This document shows, one piece after another, positions 1 through 6,999 of a DNA stretch of 35,813 nt (its first letter is position 1; each line of letters starts with the position of its first letter). Position numbers and translations under genes: made by a program. The DNA comes from Lachnospiraceae bacterium UBA7205 (lineage in GTDB: Bacteria; Bacillota; Clostridia; Lachnospirales; Lachnospiraceae): NCBI GenBank assembly GCA_002490665.1, contig DKUL01000040.1, positions 1-35,813 on the forward strand. The letters are read 5' to 3'. The notes under the pieces are model-generated. The model did no database searches. It had not been told where the DNA came from and saw only the letters and a program-made list of their open reading frames with translations.

Positions 1-42
1 TAAAAATCATTTAACAATTACCTACAAATTGTACACGAAATT

Positions 43-885
43 TCAGCCAGTATATTTGCGCCGCTGCCGTGCTGCCTCATACATCAGTACCGTTGCCGCC
101 GCCGCCGCATTCAGCGACTCGACCTGTCCTTCCATCGGAATCCGGATGTACTGTGAAGCCCTGTCCGCCGTCTCACGCCGCAGGCCGTTTCCCTCATTCC
201 CTACCAAAAATGCCGCCGGACGCGTGTAATCCGGTTCATCATAGTCCACACTGTCGTCCAGGTGCGCGGCATATACCGCAATCCCTTTCTGCCTTAACAG
301 CTCTATCGTACCAGAAAGCCCGTCCACGATAAAAAATGGCACCCGGTATATGGAACCCATCGTCGCGCGTATCACCTTGGGATTAAAAATATCTGCCGTC
401 TGCCTTGTCATGATAATCCCGCTCACACCGGCCCCCTCTCCGGCACGCAGAATCGTTCCCAGGTTGCCCGGATCCTGCAAGTCCTCAAGGAGTACGAGAA
501 GCGGCGGCTTCCCTCCCCTCTCCATGGCATCCATCCAGTTATCGACATGCTCCGAAAGCACATACTGCGGCATGGAAAGCACGCAGAGCACCCCCTGCGG
601 TGTCTGGGTATCAGACACTTTCTGAAACACTTCGTCCGAAAGCACTTCATATTGAAATGTCTTCAGAAATTCCATCAAATCCCTGTCTGCCTTGTTTTGC
701 CCCTGTTTCACATGCCTGTTGAGGAACGATTCGGACAGGTAGACTTCCTTTACCCATTCCGGGGGAGCCTCCTGAAACATCCGCACGCCCTCCACGATAA
801 AAACCTGCTCCTCCCTGCGGTATTTTGCCTTCCGCACCAGGGCGGTAAGCCGTTTCACCCTGTTGTTTGATGTACTTGATATCAT
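43..885 (-). CDS. TrmH/SpoU-family RNA 2'-O-methyltransferase
   Basis: Predicted S-adenosylmethionine-dependent methyltransferase that modifies a ribose 2'-OH in rRNA or tRNA. The 280-residue protein has an N-terminal substrate-binding region (about 1-110) and a C-terminal SpoU knot domain. All three SpoU motifs are visible: EDLQDPGNLGTILR at 134-147, GNEGNGLR at 229-236, and IPM followed by ESLNAAAA at 249-263. Length and layout fit the RlmB/TrmH type, but the exact target base cannot be told from sequence. The start follows an AGGAGC site lying inside the last codons of ktrA; only three bases separate the two genes, so translation is probably coupled. It is the last gene of the ktrB-ktrA-methyltransferase string. 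Confidence 0.93.
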   Translation of the reverse strand: MISSTSNNRVKRLTALVRKAKYRREEQVFIVEGVRMFQEAPPEWVKEVYLSESFLNRHVKQGQNKADRDLMEFLKTFQYEVLSDEVFQKVSDTQTPQGVLCVLSMPQYVLSEHVDNWMDAMERGGKPPLLVLLEDLQDPGNLGTILRAGEGAGVSGIIMTRQTADIFNPKVIRATMGSIYRVPFFIVDGLSGTIELLRQKGIAVYAAHLDDSVDYDEPDYTRPAAFLVGNEGNGLRRETADRASQYIRIPMEGQVESLNAAAAATVLMYEAARQRRKYTG

Positions 886-888
886 ATC

Positions 889-1575
889 TTATTTGTAAGC
901 TCCTTTTGCAAAATGGTTCCGGTTCTGCTTTAACATCTTTTCTGCGACATCGTTTGCCGCCATGACCATCAGGTGGTCCGTATCCCGGATAATATAGTCC
1001 GCGGAGGGCATCACACTCATTTCCTCCTGATGCTTCTTTTTAATGCCGAGTATGGAAACCTTATGCTGGGCAGCGATGTCCGACTCCTTGATGCTCTTTC
1101 CCACCCATTCCTTCAATGGCGGCATCTCGTAGATTCCAAATGCCCCCGGAAGGTCAATGTAGTCAAAAAGATTGTCAAGGCTGTAGCGCTCCGCCCACTT
1201 CTCCGCAATATCCTTTTCCGGGTAAATCACCTCGTCCGCCCCGTTGCGCAGCAGAAATTTTGCCTGGATGTCCCTGGTCGCCTTGCTGATGACCCGCCTT
1301 GCCCCCATTTCCTTTACGAGGCTTGTCACTTCAAGGCTGCTCTGAAAATTCGTCCCAATACACACAAACACCACATCAAAATTCCCGATTCCAAGGCTCT
1401 TTAAAACTTCCTCATTTGTACAGTCGCCGATTCTGGTGCTGGTGGCATACGGCGCGATATCCGAAAGCTTTTCCTCGTCCTCGTCCACAATCATGACATC
1501 GTGCCCATTCTCCAGAAAATTGTGCGCCAGATGATGCCCGAACCGTCCCATTCCGATAATCAATATTGATTTCAT
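889..1575 (-). CDS. ktrA: Potassium uptake regulatory subunit KtrA/TrkA (RCK protein)
   Basis: Cytoplasmic gating ring subunit of a Ktr-type K+ transporter; RCK proteins bind NAD(H) or ATP/ADP and in many species cyclic di-AMP. The chosen 228-residue protein begins MKSILIIGMGRFG, placing the Rossmann G-x-G-x-x-G at residues 8-13 right at the N-terminus, as usual in the family. An RCK_N domain covers about 1-130 and an RCK_C (TrkA-C) domain about 140-220. An in-frame start 16 codons upstream at 1623 is less likely because GGGGGA lies just before 1575. It follows ktrB after 94 bp and overlaps nothing, and it carries the ribosome binding site of the next gene in its last codons. One RCK pair, not two, indicates KtrA rather than classical TrkA. 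Confidence 0.95.
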   Translation of the reverse strand: MKSILIIGMGRFGHHLAHNFLENGHDVMIVDEDEEKLSDIAPYATSTRIGDCTNEEVLKSLGIGNFDVVFVCIGTNFQSSLEVTSLVKEMGARRVISKATRDIQAKFLLRNGADEVIYPEKDIAEKWAERYSLDNLFDYIDLPGAFGIYEMPPLKEWVGKSIKESDIAAQHKVSILGIKKKHQEEMSVMPSADYIIRDTDHLMVMAANDVAEKMLKQNRNHFAKGAYK

Positions 1576-1669
1576 ATAAATCCCCCATTCTTGCTCAGCC
1601 CGCAAATTGTGGCCAAAGCACAAATTTGCCTGTGAAAAATTTATTTCTCACAGTTTTTCCTCCCTGTTA

Positions 1670-3028
1670 TTACCCAACAATAATTTTTTCCTGCGGCTGT
1701 CTGACAGATGCCGATGTCTTTTTCTGTGCAAATATCAGCGCAAATGAAAGGCTTCCCAGTCGTCCGCAGTACATCAGGACAATCAAAATAATCCGTGAAA
1801 CGGCACCCATGCTTCTGGTAACCCCTGTTGTCATCCCGACTGTCCCGATTGCGGAAAGCACTTCAAAAATCACATCCTCAAAATTTAATAACGGCTGTAA
1901 TACCATAATAATAACAGCTGCTATGATTGCAAGGCTGAAATTAATAATCACGACCGCATTCGCTTTTTTGACCACATCCTCCGTAAGCCTCCGTCCAAAA
2001 AGATTGATATCCTCCCGGTTCAGAACCATTGCCCCGGCATAGAACAAAAGCACTACAATGGACGTCGTCTTTACGCCGCCCGCCGTGGAGCCCGGGCTGC
2101 CCCCGATAAACATCATAACTATCGTTATTATTTTCCCGGCATTCGAGAGCGCTGCCGTATCAACCGTATTAAAGCCGGCTGTCCGCGGCGTCACGGATGA
2201 AAACAGTGCCCCCAGCAGCTTCTCCAGCGGGCTCATCCCTGCAAAAGATGCCTGATTTTCCGTGAACAGAAATAATATGGTTCCCACAACAGTCAGAATC
2301 AGTGTCGTGACAATGACAATTTTGCTGTGCAGCAGATACTTCCGGAAGTGCCATTTGTTCCGCATCACATCATCCCACACAATGAAGCCGATGCCGCCAA
2401 CCAGTATCAGTGTGACAACCACAAGATTGACCACCACATCTCCCTCAAAGGCGACAAGGGAAGAATATTCCTCGTTGACACCCATCAGGTCAAACCCGCC
2501 ATTACAGAAGGCAGAAATTGCGTGAAAGACCGAGAAATAAATCCCCCTCGCCATTCCGAAGCGCGGGATAAAGCGAAATGCAAGCAGTACGGCGCCCGAA
2601 AGCTCTATCACCAGCGTTCCCACGACGATTTTCTTCACAAGCCGCACCACACCGGCAATTTCCAGGGTGTTGACACTTTCATGGAGCTGTTCCCGCTGGT
2701 GCAGCCCGATTCTCTTTTTCAGCAGTACCGATATAAACGCGCCAAGTGTCAGAAAGCCAAGCCCGCCCACCTGTATCAGGCACAGGATGACCACCTGTCC
2801 AAACGTAGTCCAGTTCTGGTACGTGTCCGCCACCACAAGCCCCGTCACGCAGGTCGCCGAGGTCGCCGTAAAGAGGGCATTTAAAAAGTTCCCCTGCCCC
2901 GACCGGTTCGATACCGGCAGCGTCAGCAGAAGCGCCCCCACCAGTATAATCAGCGCAAAGCCGGACGCAATCAGCCTTGTAGTGGATTTTTTTTCAATCG
3001 CCTTATTTTTCTTGTTATTCGATGCCAT
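1670..3028 (-). CDS. ktrB: Potassium transporter membrane subunit KtrB/TrkH
   Basis: Integral membrane K+ (Na+-coupled) translocating subunit. The 452-residue protein shows four repeated membrane-pore-membrane units. The pore-loop filter segments are recognisable near residues 56-64 (TSATCVTGL), 172-178 (SAFCNGG), 279-286 (VTPRTAGF) and 395-402 (GTVGMTTG), each with its filter glycine. The short lysine-rich cytoplasmic N-terminus precedes the first membrane segment at about 18-40. AGGAAAT lies upstream of the ATG. It is the promoter-proximal gene of ktrBA, with ktrA 94 bp downstream. The promoter region is shared with the divergent sigma-factor operon and contains a 13-bp inverted repeat. Confidence 0.95.
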   Translation of the reverse strand: MASNNKKNKAIEKKSTTRLIASGFALIILVGALLLTLPVSNRSGQGNFLNALFTATSATCVTGLVVADTYQNWTTFGQVVILCLIQVGGLGFLTLGAFISVLLKKRIGLHQREQLHESVNTLEIAGVVRLVKKIVVGTLVIELSGAVLLAFRFIPRFGMARGIYFSVFHAISAFCNGGFDLMGVNEEYSSLVAFEGDVVVNLVVVTLILVGGIGFIVWDDVMRNKWHFRKYLLHSKIVIVTTLILTVVGTILFLFTENQASFAGMSPLEKLLGALFSSVTPRTAGFNTVDTAALSNAGKIITIVMMFIGGSPGSTAGGVKTTSIVVLLFYAGAMVLNREDINLFGRRLTEDVVKKANAVVIINFSLAIIAAVIIMVLQPLLNFEDVIFEVLSAIGTVGMTTGVTRSMGAVSRIILIVLMYCGRLGSLSFALIFAQKKTSASVRQPQEKIIVG

Positions 3029-3078
3029 GACCCATTTCCTTTGCTCCTCAATTTTTAAACATACTCTAAAACAAAATT

Positions 3079-3106
3079 ATTATAACACTTTCAAGCAATA
3101 AAACAA
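3079..3106 (-). promoter_or_regulatory. Predicted sigma-A promoter of ktrBA
   Basis: On the minus strand TTGTTT (3101-3106), a 16-bp spacer and a perfect TATAAT (3079-3084). The -10 box lies inside the left arm of a 13-bp inverted repeat whose right arm contains the divergent -10 box. Inferred by eye. Confidence 0.5.
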
Positions 3107-3134
3107 TCCACAAAATGGAATCTTTTAAAAGTGT

Positions 3135-3140
3135 TATAAT
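3135..3140 (+). promoter_or_regulatory. Predicted -10 box of the sigma-factor operon
   Basis: A perfect TATAAT 110 bp before the sigma-factor start codon. At the usual 17-bp distance the -35 region (AAAATG) is poor, so the promoter may need an activator. The leader contains a 7-bp hairpin, TCCTATC paired with GATAGGA, near 3185-3222. Confidence 0.4.
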
Positions 3141-3249
3141 AGTATGGAACTGTTAAGGAAAAATTTTCATCATACGTGTAAGCATTCCTATCCAAAAGCG
3201 TAGTTTATAGATAGGAGCGTATCATTCAGGTTTTTGTAAGGAGTTTTTA

Positions 3250-3807
3250 ATGGAAGACGAAAGAATCATATTATTATACTTGCAGAGAATGGAAGATGCC
3301 ATTCATGAGACGAAATCAAAATACGGAAAATTAATTTTATCCATGACTTTTCATATTCTAAAGAGCTCCTGCGACTCCGAGGAATGCGAGAACGACACTT
3401 ACTATGCGGCATGGAATACGATTCCTCCAAAGCGCCCTGAAAACCTGAAGTCCTATCTTCTGAAAATTGCACGGAACCTTGCCCTGAAACGCTTAGACTA
3501 TAACTGCGCAGGAAAGCGAAATATTACCATGAATGTTTCCTTTGAAGAAATGGAGGACTGCATCCCGGACAACATGAAGGATTCCCAAGTGACAGATCTC
3601 GAGGAATGCATCAACTCCTTCCTGAGTGAACTTTCTCCTATGGACCGTAAGATTTTCATGATGCGTTACTGGTATTTTGCCTCCATAAAGGAAATCAGGG
3701 AGGAATTAAGCGAATTTAACCCAAGCAAAAGTTATATCGAAACAAAGCTTTTCCGAATGCGGAAAAAACTAAAACAATCTATTATAGAAAGGAAGATCCA
3801 TATATGA
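3250..3807 (+). CDS. RNA polymerase sigma factor, sigma-70 family (ECF-like)
   Basis: A 185-residue protein with the two-domain plan of small alternative sigma factors. A region-2-like part lies at about 20-90 (YYAAWNTIP followed by LKSYLLKIARNLALKRL, the usual -10-binding helix). A region-4 helix-turn-helix lies at about 117-175 (LSELSPMDRKIFMMRYWY followed by SIKEIREEL). AAGGAG precedes the ATG by eight bases. Its stop overlaps the start of the DUF4179 gene as ATGA, so the two are translationally coupled, the common arrangement for a sigma factor and its membrane regulator. Compared with well-studied ECF factors region 2 is divergent, so the regulon cannot be predicted. Confidence 0.85.
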   Translation: MEDERIILLYLQRMEDAIHETKSKYGKLILSMTFHILKSSCDSEECENDTYYAAWNTIPPKRPENLKSYLLKIARNLALKRLDYNCAGKRNITMNVSFEEMEDCIPDNMKDSQVTDLEECINSFLSELSPMDRKIFMMRYWYFASIKEIREELSEFNPSKSYIETKLFRMRKKLKQSIIERKIHI

Positions 3808-4844
3808 AGAGAAATTATTTTATGACAATGATGAATCTCGTGGACGAAACGTATATCACTGATGCGCTTCCTCAGAAAAAATATTACTACAAAAACAAAA
3901 AGGCAGCATCACCCCCCTACAAATACGGCATATATGCCGCTGCAGCGGCATTGTGCCTGTGCCTGCTTGTATTTTCATCAAATGGCTATGCCAAGGAATT
4001 TATCAGCAGCGCCTTTAAGGCGATACAGAACACACTTACGATGCAGGGTGACTATAGCTCCTACGCCACGGACATTAACGAAACCGTGACAGACGGCGAC
4101 CTGTCTGTCACGATTTCCGAAGCTTACTGTGACGGCATCAACCTGTTTGTCAGCTATACTGTCAAGAGCAAGAAGGGGTTTTCGTCGTACTCGGATAACT
4201 ATGAGGAACATTTCGATATGGAATACGAAAAAATGGATGCAATTCGATGCGGTGAAGAAGTATACCAGCTTGATGACTTTGGCGTGGCAGGGCTGGAGGG
4301 TAAATACACAGATGAATATACGTTTGCAGGACTGGAGACATACACCCTGAAGGGAAAACCGTTTCCAGAAAACTTTACCCTGGAAATTTCCATCAGCAGA
4401 TTGATACCAGAAACATGGTCCAATAAAAATCCCTATCTGAAAAACGGAGTCCGGGGACGGTGGACTTTCAGCATTCCTATCAGTGTGAACAAAGCCGATA
4501 TCCAGACCATCGAAGTCAATGTGGAAAACAATGAACACACCATAGACAGGGTTGTTTTATCACCCATTATGGCTACAATTTATACATCTTACCCTGATAT
4601 ATACTTTAATACTGTAAACTATGGGGTTATTTGTTTTGACGTCGACTCAAAGGAATGGCTTCCAGAGGAAGGGATGTATGACCATTGTACCGGATTTACG
4701 AAAATATCGCTCAGCAATATTACAACAGGCTTTGAAATCTTTGTTGTTAACACTACAACCTTAACCAAAACCGGCGCTGAGAGATTTTCCTATGAGGAAG
4801 TAAAAAAGCATGCGATTGTAAGCCATACAATTCATTTGCAATAA
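3804..4844 (+). CDS. DUF4179 membrane protein, probable sigma-factor partner
   Basis: A 346-residue protein with a short cytoplasmic N-terminus (about 1-40), one membrane helix at about 42-60 (GIYAAAAALCLCLLVF) and a large extracytoplasmic beta-rich part. This is the architecture of DUF4179 proteins, which in Clostridia regularly sit right after a small sigma factor and are presumed anti-sigma or signal-input proteins. The N-terminus is too short for a classical zinc anti-sigma domain and I see no HxxxCxxC motif, so inhibition of the sigma factor is inferred from context only. Its ATG overlaps the sigma stop (ATGA). The small secreted-protein gene follows after 27 bp. Confidence 0.75.
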   Translation: MKRNYFMTMMNLVDETYITDALPQKKYYYKNKKAASPPYKYGIYAAAAALCLCLLVFSSNGYAKEFISSAFKAIQNTLTMQGDYSSYATDINETVTDGDLSVTISEAYCDGINLFVSYTVKSKKGFSSYSDNYEEHFDMEYEKMDAIRCGEEVYQLDDFGVAGLEGKYTDEYTFAGLETYTLKGKPFPENFTLEISISRLIPETWSNKNPYLKNGVRGRWTFSIPISVNKADIQTIEVNVENNEHTIDRVVLSPIMATIYTSYPDIYFNTVNYGVICFDVDSKEWLPEEGMYDHCTGFTKISLSNITTGFEIFVVNTTTLTKTGAERFSYEEVKKHAIVSHTIHLQ

Positions 4845-4871
4845 GAGAAAGAAAAAGAAAGCGAGGCATAT

Positions 4872-5393
4872 ATGAAAAAAACAATTAAAAACATCTTTAA
4901 AAATATCCTTGTATGTATAGTATCTGTTGCCATTGCGGCAGCATATACAACCTCAGTAAACGCTGCTGAATCAGAAACCGGATATGATGATATTGCTGTC
5001 CCAGTAGATGTCTATCTGGAACCCAATTATGATGATTCACATGACTACTTTATGTTTCATGAATCAGTTCAGAGAATGGATGATTCCGGAAATTTCACAT
5101 TTTCATTTAAAGATACAATGGTTTCCGATTCATTTATTCCTGCTGCTTCTACAATTAAAGTAACTGTGACTGCAAAAAGTTCTAATTCTGACAGCGATAC
5201 TTTTACAATCCGTCTCTGCAAATGGAGCGATGATTTCCAGGTAGGATCAGTAAAATACACCGCAAACGGAACAGCACAAGCTGGAACCTTTTCCAATCTA
5301 AGCACCGATACACGATACTATTTAAGTTTTACACGCCCTATTTTCCAAAATGCCAAAATTACCGGTTCGGGAACTGTAACGCCAATTAAATAA
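4872..5393 (+). CDS. Small secreted protein of unknown function
   Basis: A 173-residue protein with a clear signal peptide: KK-rich start, hydrophobic core at about 13-26, likely cleavage after VNA near residue 31. The mature part is short, acidic and beta-rich (alternating S/T and hydrophobic residues, ending in ITGSGTVTPIK) and has no cysteine pair or catalytic motif I recognise. It lies 27 bp after the DUF4179 gene with GAGG before its ATG, so it is probably co-transcribed and could be an effector or ligand of the sigma system. The DNA is visibly more AT-rich than the flanking housekeeping genes (about 38 % GC in a 60-base sample), which hints at separate ancestry. Confidence 0.7.
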   Translation: MKKTIKNIFKNILVCIVSVAIAAAYTTSVNAAESETGYDDIAVPVDVYLEPNYDDSHDYFMFHESVQRMDDSGNFTFSFKDTMVSDSFIPAASTIKVTVTAKSSNSDSDTFTIRLCKWSDDFQVGSVKYTANGTAQAGTFSNLSTDTRYYLSFTRPIFQNAKITGSGTVTPIK

Positions 5394-5423
5394 CAATTTA
5401 ACATCTCTTATTGCAAATTTTGT

Positions 5424-5456
5424 AGAGGTCATGCAGTTTTTTTCTGCATGACCTCT
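5424..5456 (+). terminator. Intrinsic terminator of the sigma-factor operon
   Basis: A perfect 13-bp stem, AGAGGTCATGCAG at 5424-5436 pairing with CTGCATGACCTCT at 5444-5456, with a loop of seven T and TTATTAAT behind it. It lies 30 bp after the secreted-protein stop. Confidence 0.75.
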
Positions 5457-5474
5457 TATTAATCATATAATCTT

Positions 5475-5626
5475 ATAGTAAACGACAAAAGTGCGTGTCG
5501 TTTACTATAATTGATGCACACGACCACAATCTGAAAAATCTTATATGATAATTTTTCAGATAGGAAATTAGTCGCTTTGCGACATGCGGTCGGCGCAAGT
5601 AAACGCAAATATTATTTGCGTTTACT
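5475..5626 (+). repeat. Compound palindromic element (three hairpins), member of the dispersed structured family
   Basis: This fills most of the 307-bp convergent gap 5394-5700. Hairpin one is ATAGTAAACGAC/GTCGTTTACTAT (5475-5486 and 5497-5508). The central unit 5515-5597 starts TGCACACG and ends GGCGCA, like the elements at 14158-14376 and 21070-21210 read on their minus strand. It has outer stem GACCACA/TGCGGTC, an extra hairpin CTGAAAAAT/ATTTTTCAG, then AGGAAATTA and apical hairpin GTCGC-TTT-GCGAC. Hairpin three is a perfect 13-bp AGTAAACGCAAAT/ATTTGCGTTTACT (5598-5610 and 5614-5626) that shares AGTAAACG with hairpin one. Confidence 0.75.
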
Positions 5627-5637
5627 ATAACATATAA

Positions 5638-5672
5638 GGAAAGGGTCAAAACAAATCTGTCCTGCCCTTTCC
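5638..5672 (-). terminator. Probable terminator of pfkA
   Basis: On the minus strand GGAAAGGG (5672-5665) pairs with CCCTTTCC (5645-5638) across a 19-base loop and is followed by TTATATG. The T-tract is weak. It starts 28 bp after the pfkA stop. Confidence 0.45.
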
Positions 5673-5700
5673 CATCTGATTGCTTATTCTTAAAATATTG

Positions 5701-6675
5701 CTATCTCGATAATTTCCTACAAATATCATACTGGTATTCGTCGATACCCTTTGTCATGTTCAGCGCTTCCTCGATGTCGTAGTCGACGAACGCACCGTGC
5801 TTGTAAGCGACAACCCTGTTTGATTTGCCCTCGCAGAGGATGTCTGCCGCATACGCGCCCATGATGGAAGCGTAGAATCTGTCCTTGCAGGTCGGGTTTC
5901 CGCCGCGCTGCAGGTACCCGAGGATGGTAGCCCTTGTCTCAATTCCCGTCGCTGCCTCAATGCGCTTTGCCATGGATGTGGAATGGCCGATGCCCTCGGC
6001 ATTTACGATAATATGGTGTGTCTTTCCCTTTTTCCTGCTCCTGACAATGTTGTTAATCAGCTCCTGCTCGTCATAGTTGTACTTCTCCGGAAGCAGGATG
6101 TCCTCCGCACCATTGGCAACTCCTGTCCAGAGCGCGATATATCCGGCGTGCCTTCCCATAACCTCTATAATGGAACATCTCTCATGGGAGGAGGATGTGT
6201 CCCTTACCTTGTCGATTGCCTCCATCGCCGTGTTGATTGCCGTGTCAAAACCGATTGTGTACTCTGTACATGCAATATCAAGGTCGATTGTTCCCGGAAC
6301 GCCTACCGTGTTGATGCCGTGTCTGGCAAGTCCCTGCGCACCCCTGTACGAACCGTCCCCGCCGATAACGACAAGTCCGTCGATACCATGCTTGCGGCAG
6401 ATTTCAGCAGCCAGCTCCTGTATATTCTGTTCCTTAAATTCAAGACACCTTGCTGTTCCGAGGATTGTGCCGCCCTTCTGGATGATATCCGCTACGCTGA
6501 ACGCCTCCATATCAACAATCTCCTCGTTGATAAGCCCCATGTAGCCTCGCTTAATCCCCTTTACCTTTACATTGTTTGTCAACGCTTTCCTAACCACTGC
6601 ACGAATTGCAGCATTCATTCCCGGTGCATCTCCTCCACTCGTCAATACACCAATTGTCTTGATTTCACTAGACAT
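5701..6675 (-). CDS. pfkA: ATP-dependent 6-phosphofructokinase
   Basis: Glycolytic phosphorylation of fructose 6-phosphate to fructose 1,6-bisphosphate. The 324-residue length is that of bacterial PfkA. Visible motifs are GVLTSGGDAPGMNA near the N-terminus, IGGDGS at 104-109, the catalytic TIDLD at 129-133, DTSSSHER at 159-166, MGRHAGY at 173-179 and the RGG after GYLQ. Glycine, not aspartate, follows GGD, which points to ATP rather than pyrophosphate as donor. The usual TIDND reads TIDLD here; both aspartates are kept. GGAGG lies seven bases before the ATG. A good sigma-A promoter is about 110 bp upstream. It is likely monocistronic. Confidence 0.95.
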   Translation of the reverse strand: MSSEIKTIGVLTSGGDAPGMNAAIRAVVRKALTNNVKVKGIKRGYMGLINEEIVDMEAFSVADIIQKGGTILGTARCLEFKEQNIQELAAEICRKHGIDGLVVIGGDGSYRGAQGLARHGINTVGVPGTIDLDIACTEYTIGFDTAINTAMEAIDKVRDTSSSHERCSIIEVMGRHAGYIALWTGVANGAEDILLPEKYNYDEQELINNIVRSRKKGKTHHIIVNAEGIGHSTSMAKRIEAATGIETRATILGYLQRGGNPTCKDRFYASIMGAYAADILCEGKSNRVVAYKHGAFVDYDIEEALNMTKGIDEYQYDICRKLSR

Positions 6676-6783
6676 TCTGATACCTCCTATACAAAAACCG
6701 GCACCCGCCCAATACCAGCGGCAGCCTGTTTATTTCACTGCCCAAAACAACCAAATGATCCCATTTACTTTTTTGCTACAATG

Positions 6784-6812
6784 ATTGTACCCTTTTTTTT
6801 GTAATAATACAA
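6784..6812 (-). promoter_or_regulatory. Predicted sigma-A promoter of pfkA
   Basis: Minus strand TTGTAT (6807-6812), 17-bp spacer, TACAAT (6784-6789). Between it and the start codon a GC-rich imperfect hairpin (about 6690-6720) is followed by TTTTT just before the GGAGG site. Confidence 0.55.
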
Positions 6813-6833
6813 TACTCTTTGACAAAAAAATAT

Positions 6834-6863
6834 GTAACAGTTCAGCCTTCGGCTTCCTGTTAC
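6834..6863 (-). repeat. 30-bp palindromic repeat, copy 1 (terminator-like)
   Basis: GTAACAG/CTGTTAC outer stem with inner AGCC-TTC-GGCT hairpin. A second copy differing only at the first base lies at 22572-22601. On the minus strand the stem is followed by ATATTTTTTTG, so here it can act as an intrinsic terminator for transcription leaving dnaE, whose stop is about 140 bp away. Confidence 0.7.
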
Positions 6864-6865
6864 AG

Positions 6866-6905
6866 GCATCAAGCCATGCAAAATCGCTTCGCGATGGCTT
6901 GATGC
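6866..6905. repeat. Nested palindrome in the dnaE-pfkA gap
   Basis: Outer stem GCATCAAGCC (6866-6875) with GGCTTGATGC (6896-6905), seven-base one-sided bulge ATGCAAA, apical hairpin ATCGC-TTC-GCGAT. This has the same topology as the dispersed structured family but different ends. Smaller hairpins follow: AGCCAC/GTGGCT (about 6912-6936), GGCTT-GTAT-AAGCC and TTTGCA/TGCAAA (about 6952-6968). With the pfkA promoter and copy 1 of the 30-bp repeat they account for the 324-bp gap 6676-6999. Confidence 0.55.
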
Positions 6906-6999
6906 ATCTCAGCCACTACGCATTCTTACGTGGCTTGTATAAGCCATAATTTGCAGCAAGTGCAAAGTCCTGGCTAAACTGCTATCATTTATCAGCATA

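Larger units (their letters stand above)
3079..3140. promoter_or_regulatory. 13-bp inverted repeat carrying two divergent -10 boxes
   Basis: ATTATAACACTTT at 3079-3091 is repeated in perfect inverted form, AAAGTGTTATAAT, at 3128-3140, with 36 bp between the arms. Each arm ends in a TATAAT: one faces ktrB, the other faces the sigma-factor gene. The symmetry could be a shared operator, or simply two similar promoters back to back. Confidence 0.55.

Noticed and set aside
5983..6804. Plus-strand open frame of 273 codons opposite pfkA
   Set aside because: It lies antisense to a fully conserved gene, has cysteine-rich irregular composition and no ribosome binding site.
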